Source: DATJWY01 sp035500775 (GTDB taxonomy: Bacteria > Pseudomonadota > Alphaproteobacteria > Acetobacterales > Acetobacteraceae). Taken from it: DNA of 10,396 bases. The position numbers were made by a program, and so were the translations under genes. The notes under the pieces are model-generated. The model searched no databases, was not told the DNA's origin, and saw only the letters and a list, made by a program, of their open reading frames with translations. Below, piece by piece: positions 1 to 5,726 of the stretch. How positions within the stretch are numbered: position 1 is the first letter of the stretch; every line of letters starts with the position of its first letter. Where the stretch lies: the NCBI GenBank assembly GCA_035500775.1, contig DATJWY010000132.1, forward strand, positions 1-10,396, read 5' to 3'.

Positions 1-6
1 TCAATC

Positions 7-27
7 AATAATGCCGTTGGTATTATT
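7..27. other. AT-rich hairpin next to repeat copy 1
   Basis: AATAATGCC (7-15) and GGTATTATT (19-27) form a 9-bp stem with one G-T pair around a 3-base loop. It directly abuts the repeat element, with a 3-base overlap, and may be its outer end. Copy 2 has no equivalent sequence after the shared block, so it may instead belong to whatever lies left of the window. Confidence 0.4.
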
Positions 28-128
28 ACGACGAATGAAGTAATGGGGTCCGAGGCCGTACGGCCCCGTCGTGCGCAGGCACGCCTTCGCGCGACGGGGT
101 GCTGGGGCAGCACCCCTGGCCTTCTTAT
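25..128 (-). repeat. Dispersed palindromic repeat element, copy 1 (long form)
   Basis: Read on the minus strand, this block matches the plus-strand block at 4108-4186. By hand alignment 71 of 78 aligned positions are identical, in two parts of 34 and 44 bases. Between the two parts this copy has about 25 extra bases. It contains a perfect 9-bp stem with a 3-base loop (96-104 with 108-116), a second stem made by the extra bases (64-71 with 92-99), and a slightly imperfect version of the palindrome around ggccgtacggcc (50-68). It lies just downstream of the pncB stop. No transposase or open reading frame belongs to it. The pattern of a non-coding, palindrome-rich block repeated between genes fits a REP-like or MITE-like element. 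No known family name can be assigned from the sequence alone. Confidence 0.75.
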
Positions 129-145
129 GGATCAACCTAAAACTA

Positions 146-1486
146 TCATACTCTAGCGGCTGTCGCCTGATCGACCTCGGCGGCAAGCTTGCGGAGGCCG
201 GCGCTGATTTCGACCGGGACCGGCCAGGGTTCGAGCCGCCGCAGCGCCGGGGGAAGCCGGGCCAGCGAGGCGGCGGCGCGGGCGCGGGCGGCGGTGAGGT
301 CCGGGAAAGGCGCCACTCGCCGGCCGCCGCGCATCGCGGGGCGGAGCAGGGGCTCGCCGTCCATCGTCTCGCCTTCCAGCGCCACCACGTCGCCGGCGAT
401 GCCGCCATCCGCGGCGTAGCGGCGATAGACCTGCTTGCGGCCGGGCCAGGTGGCCTTGCCCTCGCTGCGCTTGCGCCGCGCGCGGCCGGCATATTCCTGT
501 AGCTTGTAGGCGCAATCGAGCGCCGGGGCGTCGGACGAGGTGGTCAGGCTGGTGCCGACGCCGAAGCCGTCGATCGGCGCGCCCGACTGGCAGAGCGCTT
601 GCAGGCTCAGTTCGTCCAGCCCGCCGCTGGCGGTGATGCGGATGCCGTGCAGCCCGGCATCGTCCAGGATGGCCCGCACCTGGCGGGCATGCGCCGCGAG
701 GTCGCCACTATCCAGCCGAACCGCGCTGACCGTGATGCCCTCGGCGGCCAGGCGGGGGGCGAGGCGGGCGACGATGGCGGCGCCGCGTTCCGTGTCGTAG
801 GTGTCGATCAGCAAGGTGAGGGCATGGGGCCGCACGCGGGCGAAGTGCTCGAACGCGGTTTCCTCGTCGTCATGCGCCTGGATGAAGGAATGCGCCATGG
901 TGCCGACCGCCGGGATGCCGAAGGCGCGGGCGGCCTCCATGGTGGCGGTGCCGGCGAAGCCGGCGAGGTAGCTCGCGCGGGCGGCGAGCACCCCGGCCTC
1001 CGCCCCATGCGCCCGGCGGAAGCCGAAATCCACCAGTGTGCGGCCCGGCGCGGCCAGCACCATGCGCGCCGCCTTGGAGGCGACGATGGTCTGGAAATGC
1101 ATGAGATTGAGCAGCCGCGCCTCCACCAGCTGCGCCTGCGGGAGCGGCGCGATGACGCGCAGGATCGGCTCGTCGGGAAAGAACACGGTGCCTTCGGGCA
1201 TGGCGTCCACATCGCCGGTGAAGCGCATCTCCGCGAGCGAGGCGGCGAAGCCGGGGGCGACCAGGCCGGACGTGCCGAGCCAGGCGATCTCATCCGCCGT
1301 GAAGCGCATCGTCTCCAGGAATTCCACCGCCTGTTCCAGCCCGGCCGCGAGCAGGAAGCCGCGCTCGGGCGGTAGCTTGCGGACGAAGATCTCGAACACG
1401 GCGGTTTCCGTCATGCCGTAGGCGGCGTAGGCCTCCATCATGGAGAACGCGTAGAGGTCGCTCAGCAGCAGGCTTTGCGTGGGCAT
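146..1486 (-). CDS. pncB: Nicotinate phosphoribosyltransferase
   Basis: This enzyme joins nicotinate to PRPP, with ATP hydrolysis, giving nicotinate mononucleotide. It is the salvage entry to NAD in the cytoplasm. The 446-residue product has the family signatures in order: an N-terminal SDLYAFSMMEAY segment followed by FVRKLPPERGFLLAAGLE (residues 9-51), FGFRRAHG at 154-161, GTMAHSF at 195-201 (H199 is the expected phosphorylated histidine), RLDSGDL at 257-263, ASGGLDE at 286-292, GFGVGTSL at 307-314, and YKLQEYAGR...SEGKATWPGRKQVYR at 327-355. The length is normal for the short bacterial form. The frame stays open upstream to 1687, but the ATG at 1486 is chosen because family homology begins there and a GGGGAG ribosome site (1499-1504) lies 12 bases before it. 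It is divergent from the kinase/PLP-enzyme operon. No NAD-responsive operator was recognised. The identification is secure; regulation is unknown. Confidence 0.95.
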   Translation of the reverse strand: MPTQSLLLSDLYAFSMMEAYAAYGMTETAVFEIFVRKLPPERGFLLAAGLEQAVEFLETMRFTADEIAWLGTSGLVAPGFAASLAEMRFTGDVDAMPEGTVFFPDEPILRVIAPLPQAQLVEARLLNLMHFQTIVASKAARMVLAAPGRTLVDFGFRRAHGAEAGVLAARASYLAGFAGTATMEAARAFGIPAVGTMAHSFIQAHDDEETAFEHFARVRPHALTLLIDTYDTERGAAIVARLAPRLAAEGITVSAVRLDSGDLAAHARQVRAILDDAGLHGIRITASGGLDELSLQALCQSGAPIDGFGVGTSLTTSSDAPALDCAYKLQEYAGRARRKRSEGKATWPGRKQVYRRYAADGGIAGDVVALEGETMDGEPLLRPAMRGGRRVAPFPDLTAARARAAASLARLPPALRRLEPWPVPVEISAGLRKLAAEVDQATAARV

Positions 1487-1686
1487 GGCCGCAGAATACT
1501 CCCCAGGTGTTTGGAGCGGGGCATGAATCCCCCCCACCGTAACGCGCCGAGAGGGCATCGGGGCGAAATGCCCGTGGCGGTGATCGCGGAGAAATTCTTG
1601 ATAGATCATCCGTGCGGCCATAAGCGGATGCGTGTCTGGCCGTTTCGCCGGCGAGGCAGGCCAGGCGCGAGAGGGTGGCTGACTCA
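1487..1686. promoter_or_regulatory. Divergent promoter region between pncB and the kinase operon
   Basis: This 200-bp gap must hold the promoters of both divergent units. On the plus strand TTGATA (1598-1603) and CATAAG (1619-1624) resemble -35 and -10 boxes, but their 15-base spacing is short, so this is only a candidate. GGGCAT (1553-1558) and ATGCCC (1568-1573) form an inverted repeat with a 9-base loop. It could be an operator or a leader hairpin of pncB. GAGAGGG (1669-1675) is a suitable ribosome site for the ATG at 1687, with 11 bases between. No riboswitch was recognised. Confidence 0.4.
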
Positions 1687-2730
1687 ATGACGGATATCAC
1701 CGATGGGTTAGGCGCGGTGCTGGATGCGCCGGTGCCGCCCGTCTCGGCGGCGCAGGCCGCGGCGCTGGCGCGGGATCATTTCGGCCTGGATGCCCAGGTG
1801 ACGCCGCTCACCGGCGAACGCGACCGCAATTTCCATCTCGCCGCCGCGGATGGCCAGGAATACGTGCTCAAGGTCGTCCACCCCGCCGAGGACCCGGCGG
1901 TGACGGATTTCCAGGCCCGGGCATTGCTGCATCTGGCGTCGGCCGACCCCGGCCTGCCGGTGCCCCGGGTGCGTCCGCCGCTCGCGGTGCGGTGGGAAGC
2001 GCCGGACGGAACCGCGCGGCTCGTCCGGGTCTATTCATGGCTGCCGGGACGCCCGCTGCATCTGGCCCGCCCCGGCACGGCGCAGCGGCGCAATCTGGGG
2101 GCGTTGCTGGCGCGGCTCGATCTCGCGCTCGGCGGCTTCAGCCATCCGGCGCAACATCACGTCCTGCTGTGGGACATCCAGCACGCGGCGCGCACCCGGC
2201 GGTTGCTCGCCTCCATCGACGATCCCGCCCTGCGGGCCGTGCCCGAGCGGGCGCTGGATGTGTTCGAGCGCCATGCCCTGCCCGTGATGCGGGGGCTGCG
2301 CCGCCAGGTCATCCACAATGATTTCAATCCGCACAACGTGCTGGTTCACGCGGCCGACGATGACCGGGTCGCCGGCGTGATCGATTTCGGCGACATGGTG
2401 CACGCCCCGCTGGTGCAGGATCTCGCCACCGCCGCCGCCTATCACATCCAGCCGGAAGGCCATCCGTTGACCGCGCCCGCGGAGCTGGTCGCCGCCTTCC
2501 ACGCGGTCTGCCCCCTGCGGCCGGAGGAGATCGACATCCTGTTCGATCTCATCGTGGCGCGTACCGTCGTCAGTGTCGCGATCAGCGGCTTCAGGGCGAA
2601 GCGGCAGCCAGGGAACGCGGCCTACATCCTGCGCAATTACGCCCGGACCTGGTCCGGCCTGGAACGTCTGGCCGCGGTGTCGCGCGCCGAGGCGCAGGCC
2701 ATGCTGCATACCGCCTGCGGAAGGAGCTGA
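1687..2730 (+). CDS. APH-family small-molecule kinase, hydroxylysine-kinase-like
   Basis: This is a 347-residue cytoplasmic phosphotransferase of the aminoglycoside phosphotransferase/choline kinase fold. Visible kinase features are a GERDRNF nucleotide loop at 43-49, the ATP-anchoring lysine in VLKV (K62), the catalytic loop HNDFNPHN at 210-217 (D212 as base, N217 as metal ligand), and the second metal aspartate D233 in VIDFGDM at 231-237. The pairing of GERDxNF with GVIDFGDM is typical of the kinase branch found beside or fused to class III aminotransferases, which includes animal hydroxylysine kinase (HYKK). The next gene is exactly such an enzyme, 4 bases downstream. It is therefore more likely a metabolic hydroxy-amine or amino-alcohol kinase than an antibiotic resistance gene. 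An in-frame GTG at 1675 is possible, but it would leave no space for the GAGAGGG ribosome site, so ATG 1687 is preferred. The substrate is not known. Confidence 0.85.
   Translation: MTDITDGLGAVLDAPVPPVSAAQAAALARDHFGLDAQVTPLTGERDRNFHLAAADGQEYVLKVVHPAEDPAVTDFQARALLHLASADPGLPVPRVRPPLAVRWEAPDGTARLVRVYSWLPGRPLHLARPGTAQRRNLGALLARLDLALGGFSHPAQHHVLLWDIQHAARTRRLLASIDDPALRAVPERALDVFERHALPVMRGLRRQVIHNDFNPHNVLVHAADDDRVAGVIDFGDMVHAPLVQDLATAAAYHIQPEGHPLTAPAELVAAFHAVCPLRPEEIDILFDLIVARTVVSVAISGFRAKRQPGNAAYILRNYARTWSGLERLAAVSRAEAQAMLHTACGRS
2721..2726 (+). promoter_or_regulatory. Ribosome binding site of the class III PLP enzyme
   Basis: AAGGAG lies inside the last codons of the upstream kinase gene, 8 bases before the ATG at 2735. 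It fixes the start of the PLP enzyme, whose frame is open further upstream inside the kinase gene. It also supports co-translation of the two genes. Confidence 0.8.
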
Positions 2731-2734
2731 AACG

Positions 2735-4057
2735 ATGTCGATGATCAATGCCTATGACGCCAAGGCCGACAACGGCATCGCATCGCGGGAACGCGCGCTG
2801 ATCGAGCGGCGCGAGAAGCTGCTCGGCCCGGCCTATCGGCTGTTCTACACCAATCCCGTGCACCTGGTGCGCGGCGAGGGGGTATGGCTCTACGACCCGG
2901 ACGGCAATGCGTATCTCGATGTCTACAACAACGTCGCCAGCGTCGGGCATTGCCACCCGCACGTGGTCGCGGCGCTGTCCCGGCAGGCGGCGACGCTGAA
3001 CACCCACACGCGCTATCTGCATGAGGGCATTCTCGACTACGCCGAGAAACTGCTCGGCTATTTCCCGCCTGCCTTGTCGCAAGTGATGTTCACCTGCACG
3101 GGGAGCGAGGCGAACGACCTCGCCTATCGCATCGCGCGCAGCCACACGGGCGGCACCGGCGTGATCGTGACGGAACTCGCCTATCACGGCGTCACCGTGG
3201 CGATTTCCGAAATGTCACCGTCGCTCGGCGACCCCGCCACGCTCGGGGCGCAGATCCGCACGGTGCCGGCGCCGGATCTCTATCATGCCGATGGGCGGGA
3301 TGTGGGCGAGAGCCTGGCCGCGGCCGTACGCGCCGCTATCGTGGATATGCTCGCCCACGGCATCCGGCCGGCGGCGCTGCTGGTGGACACCATCTTTTCC
3401 AGCGACGGCGTTTTCGCCGACCCGCCCGGCTTCCTGGCGCCTGCCGTGGCGGCGATCCGGGAGGCCGGCGGCCTGTTCATCGCGGACGAGGTGCAGCCGG
3501 GGTTCGGCCGCACGGGCGCCGGCATGTGGGGCTTCGCGCGGCACGGGATCGTGCCGGACCTGGTCACCATGGGAAAGCCGATGGGCAATGGGCACCCGGT
3601 CGCCGCCGTCGTGGCGAAGCCGGAGTTCCTGACGGCCTTTGGTCAGCGCACACGCTACTTCAACACGTTCGGCGGCAATCCTGTCTCCTGTGCCGTCGGG
3701 CAGGCGGTGTTGCAGGTGATCGAAGGCGAGGATCTCATCGCGAATGCGCGTGACGTCGGCGCCTATCTGCGGCAGGGGCTGCAGGAACTCGCGGCGACCC
3801 ATGAGGTCATCGGGGATGTGCGCGGCGCCGGGCTGTTCATCGGGGTGGAAATGGTGACCGACCGGGCCGCCCGGACGCCGGCCACCGAGGCGGCCACGAA
3901 GCTCGTGAACGGGTTGCGCGAACGGCGCATCCTCATCAGTGCCTCGGGGCCCCATGCCAATGTGCTGAAGATCCGCCCGCCGCTGGTCTTCCGTCGCGAG
4001 CATGCCGACATCTTCATCGCAGGCGTGGATGCGGTGCTGAAGGGGAGCGCCCGCTGA
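2735..4057 (+). CDS. PLP-dependent class III aminotransferase-fold enzyme, AGXT2L/PHYKPL-like (probable ammonio-phospholyase)
   Basis: The 440-residue product is a complete fold-type I PLP enzyme. Visible motifs are the phosphate-binding TGSEAND at 122-128, LAYHG at 148-152, ADEVQPGFGRTG at 250-261 (D251 pairs with the pyridine nitrogen), TMGKPMGNGHPVAAV at 278-292 (K281 is the Schiff-base lysine), YFNTFGGNPVSCAVG at 308-322, and a C-terminal KIRPPL with R414. The combination GKPMGNGHP plus YFNTFGGNPVSCAVG marks the AGXT2L branch. The animal members are phosphoethanolamine phospho-lyase and 5-phosphohydroxylysine phospho-lyase, which release ammonia and phosphate and leave an aldehyde. Ordinary omega-aminotransferases of this class differ here. 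The kinase next door would supply the phosphorylated substrate, which strengthens the lyase reading. A true transaminase activity cannot be excluded by sequence. No aldehyde dehydrogenase or transporter accompanies the pair in this window. Confidence 0.85.
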   Translation: MSMINAYDAKADNGIASRERALIERREKLLGPAYRLFYTNPVHLVRGEGVWLYDPDGNAYLDVYNNVASVGHCHPHVVAALSRQAATLNTHTRYLHEGILDYAEKLLGYFPPALSQVMFTCTGSEANDLAYRIARSHTGGTGVIVTELAYHGVTVAISEMSPSLGDPATLGAQIRTVPAPDLYHADGRDVGESLAAAVRAAIVDMLAHGIRPAALLVDTIFSSDGVFADPPGFLAPAVAAIREAGGLFIADEVQPGFGRTGAGMWGFARHGIVPDLVTMGKPMGNGHPVAAVVAKPEFLTAFGQRTRYFNTFGGNPVSCAVGQAVLQVIEGEDLIANARDVGAYLRQGLQELAATHEVIGDVRGAGLFIGVEMVTDRAARTPATEAATKLVNGLRERRILISASGPHANVLKIRPPLVFRREHADIFIAGVDAVLKGSAR

Positions 4058-4063
4058 CGGCGC

Positions 4064-4095
4064 CATCGGTTCGGATGGTGCCATTTGAACCGATG
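4064..4095 (+). other. Stem-loop after the kinase/PLP-enzyme operon
   Basis: CATCGGTTC (4064-4072) and GAACCGATG (4087-4095) are a perfect 9-bp inverted repeat with a 14-base loop, 6 bases after the stop codon. The position suits transcript termination or 3' end protection. No T-run follows on either strand, so it is not a standard intrinsic terminator. Confidence 0.5.
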
Positions 4096-4107
4096 ATGAT
4101 GCTCGCT

Positions 4108-4186
4108 ATAGGAAGGCCAGGGGCGCTGCCCCTGGACCCCGCCGGGGCCGTACGGCCCCGGACCCCATGACTTCATTCGTCGCAAT
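4108..4186 (+). repeat. Dispersed palindromic repeat element, copy 2 (short form)
   Basis: This is the inverted partner of the block at 25-128, about 91% identical where aligned, without the 25-base internal extra segment. It carries two hairpins: CCAGGGGC (4117-4124) pairing with GCCCCTGG (4128-4135), and the perfect 20-base palindrome CCGGGGCCGTACGGCCCCGG (4142-4161). The right end, from the palindrome through CTTCATTCGTCG, is the best conserved part. It sits between two convergent genes, a favoured place for REP-like elements. Confidence 0.75.
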
Positions 4187-4200
4187 AACGTATCGGGGGT

Positions 4201-4243
4201 CTGGGGCCTCAAGGCCCCAGTGGGGTTTGGGGCAAAGCCCCAA
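4201..4243. terminator. Tandem GGGGC/GCCCC hairpins at the convergent junction, possible bidirectional terminator
   Basis: CTGGGGCCT (4201-4209) pairs with AGGCCCCAG (4212-4220). TTGGGGC (4227-4233) pairs with GCCCCAA (4237-4243) across an AAA loop. Together with the two hairpins of the adjacent repeat they make four strong hairpins in about 127 bases between the plus-strand operon and the minus-strand flavoprotein gene. They could end transcription from both sides, but no T-tract is seen, so the terminator role is an inference. Similar hairpins are common between genes of Acetobacteraceae. Confidence 0.45.
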
Positions 4244-4274
4244 GTCTCTGCGCTTCAGTCTTAAGCAATCATTC

Positions 4275-5495
4275 TCAGGCGGCTTCTCCCGCGCACCAGC
4301 CGCTCGCCCAGGCCCATTGGAAGTTGTAGCCGCCGAGCCAGCCGGTGACATCGACCGCCTCCCCGATGACGAACAGGCCGGGCACCGCGTTCGCCTGCAT
4401 CGTCCGCGAGGACAGGTCGCGCGTGTCCACCCCGCCACGGGTCACCTCCGCCTTGGCGTACCCTTCCGTGCCGCTCGGCGTCACGCTCCAGGCCGACAGG
4501 CGCGATGCGAGTTCGCGCAGCACCCGGTCCGGCATGTCCGCCAGGCGTGTGGCGGGGGGAGGCGCCGCGTCCGGTCGCGAGGGCTGCGCGGCGGGGGGCG
4601 CCACCGTCGCCGCCAGCGCCTGCGCCAGGCGTTGCGGGAGCACCTCCGCCAGCACGCTGCGCAGTTCCGCTTTCGGCCGGGCCCGCTTGCGTTCGAGCAG
4701 AAACGCCGCGGCATCCCGTCCCGGCAGCAGGTTCAGCGTGATCGACCCCTCCTGCCAGTAAGACGAGATTTGCAGGATCGCCGGCCCGGACAGGCCGCGA
4801 TGGGTGAACAGCATCGCCTCGCGGAAGCGCTGCCGGCCCAGCGTCACCTCGCTGTCCAGCGAAACCCCGCTCAATGGCTGCATCAGCGCCAGCAACGCAT
4901 CGGCGAAAGTGAGCGGCACGAGGGCCGGGCGCGTCTCGGTGACGCGCAGGCCGAAGCGCCGGGCCGCGTCATGCGCGAAGCCGGTGGCGCCGAGCTTGGG
5001 GATCGAGAGCCCGCCGGTCGCCAGCACCAGGCTTTCCGAGGTGAAGGCGCCGTGGTCCGTCTCCACCCGGAACGCATCCGCCCGGCTGAGCGCGGTGACA
5101 GGGTGCCCGAGCCGCAGCGTCACGCCCGACGCCGCGCATTCCTCCAGCAGCATGCCGACAATGGCGCGCGCTGAGCCGTCGCAGAACAACTGCCCCAGCG
5201 TCTTTTCGTGGTAGGCGATGCGATGCCGCTCCACCATCGCCACGAAATGCCGCGGCGTATAGCGGCCCAGCGCCGAGCGGCAGAAATGCGGGTTCTCCGA
5301 CAGAAACCGCTCCGGCACGGTGCCGGTATTGGTGAAATTGCAGCGTCCGCCGCCGGAAATCAGGATCTTGGCGCCGGCTTCCGCGCCGTGATCGAGCACC
5401 AGCACGCGCCGCCCGCGCCGGCCGGCGGTGAGCGCGCACATCAGGCCCGCGGCGCCGGCGCCGAGGATGATCACGTCGTAATGGGTCAAGGGCAT
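4275..5495 (-). CDS. HI0933/YhiN-family NAD(P)/FAD-dependent flavoprotein
   Basis: The 406-residue product is a complete member of the HI0933 family (E. coli YhiN, clostridial BaiN). It opens with a Rossmann FAD motif, VIILGAGAAGL, whose glycine core is at 12-17. The family signature GAKILISGGGRCNFTN follows at 41-56. Other marks are LATGGLSIPKLGATG in the middle and the C-terminal GYNFQWAWASG at 389-399, which closes the FAD site. A low-complexity Pro/Ala stretch near residues 297-318 is an unusual loop insertion. No signal peptide is seen, so it is cytoplasmic. E. coli YhiN has been reported as a 23S rRNA dihydrouridine synthase (RdsA); whether this protein does the same is inference. The ATG at 5495 abuts the FAD motif directly, and GAAGG lies about 12 bases upstream. 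It has its own upstream gap and is probably transcribed separately from polX. Confidence 0.9.
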   Translation of the reverse strand: MPLTHYDVIILGAGAAGLMCALTAGRRGRRVLVLDHGAEAGAKILISGGGRCNFTNTGTVPERFLSENPHFCRSALGRYTPRHFVAMVERHRIAYHEKTLGQLFCDGSARAIVGMLLEECAASGVTLRLGHPVTALSRADAFRVETDHGAFTSESLVLATGGLSIPKLGATGFAHDAARRFGLRVTETRPALVPLTFADALLALMQPLSGVSLDSEVTLGRQRFREAMLFTHRGLSGPAILQISSYWQEGSITLNLLPGRDAAAFLLERKRARPKAELRSVLAEVLPQRLAQALAATVAPPAAQPSRPDAAPPPATRLADMPDRVLRELASRLSAWSVTPSGTEGYAKAEVTRGGVDTRDLSSRTMQANAVPGLFVIGEAVDVTGWLGGYNFQWAWASGWCAGEAA

Positions 5496-5677
5496 GGGTT
5501 TTCAGAACCTTCGGGCCGCCCTCCTGCACCGGGGTTTCCGGGGCCGGCCATGGCGGGAGCCGTACGCCTGACGAGCGAGGCAGGGGAGGGAAGGGGGCTT
5601 ATCCGCGAGCGATCAAGTAATAGGGAAGTTTACCGCGCTGCAAGTGCGCTTACTGATTGGTCCGGCCAGTTGTTTTG
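5496..5677. promoter_or_regulatory. Upstream region of the flavoprotein gene
   Basis: This gap holds no convincing gene. Minus-strand sequences TTGCAG (complement of 5638-5643) and TATTAC (complement of 5617-5622), 15 bases apart, are a weak promoter candidate for the flavoprotein gene. The 5600-5680 part is visibly richer in A/T than the flanks, as expected of a promoter. Nothing else was recognised. Confidence 0.3.
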
Positions 5678-5726
5678 AGAGCGCGATTCACGCTTTCCGA
5701 CTGTCAGCCTCAAGCGATCGCGCTCT
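5678..5726. terminator. Strong inverted repeat overlapping the polX stop codon, possible terminator
   Basis: AGAGCGCGAT (5678-5687) and ATCGCGCTCT (5717-5726) are perfect 10-bp complements. Inside them CGCTT (5691-5695) pairs with AAGCG (5712-5716), leaving a 16-base loop and a 3-base bulge. The right arm includes bases of the TAG stop of polX (5725-5727), so the polX transcript would fold here at its very end. No U-run follows in the polX direction (CAAAACAA comes next), so termination is only a guess. A protein-binding palindrome is the alternative. Confidence 0.45.

Noticed and set aside
599..1375. Long plus-strand open frame opposite pncB
   Set aside because: It lies wholly antisense to a strongly supported gene, has Gly/Arg/Ala-rich low-complexity translation, no family resemblance and no ribosome site. 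High GC content makes such frames common.
1487..1687. Upstream extension of pncB to 1687
   Set aside because: The 67 extra residues do not resemble the family, would overlap the start of the divergent gene and would remove the intergenic region. Homology starts at the ATG at 1486.
1687..2730. Aminoglycoside resistance gene
   Set aside because: The APH fold is shared with many metabolic kinases. The motifs and the adjoining AGXT2L-type enzyme point to metabolism, and there is no sign of a resistance cassette or mobile element.
5497..5509. GGTT...AACC dyad just upstream of the flavoprotein start
   Set aside because: A 4-bp stem is too short to support a regulatory claim.
5645..5654. GTAAGCGCAC on the minus strand, resembling the start of IS66-family terminal repeats
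   Set aside because: Only the first seven bases fit, no partner repeat or transposase remnant is present, and a match this short is expected by chance.
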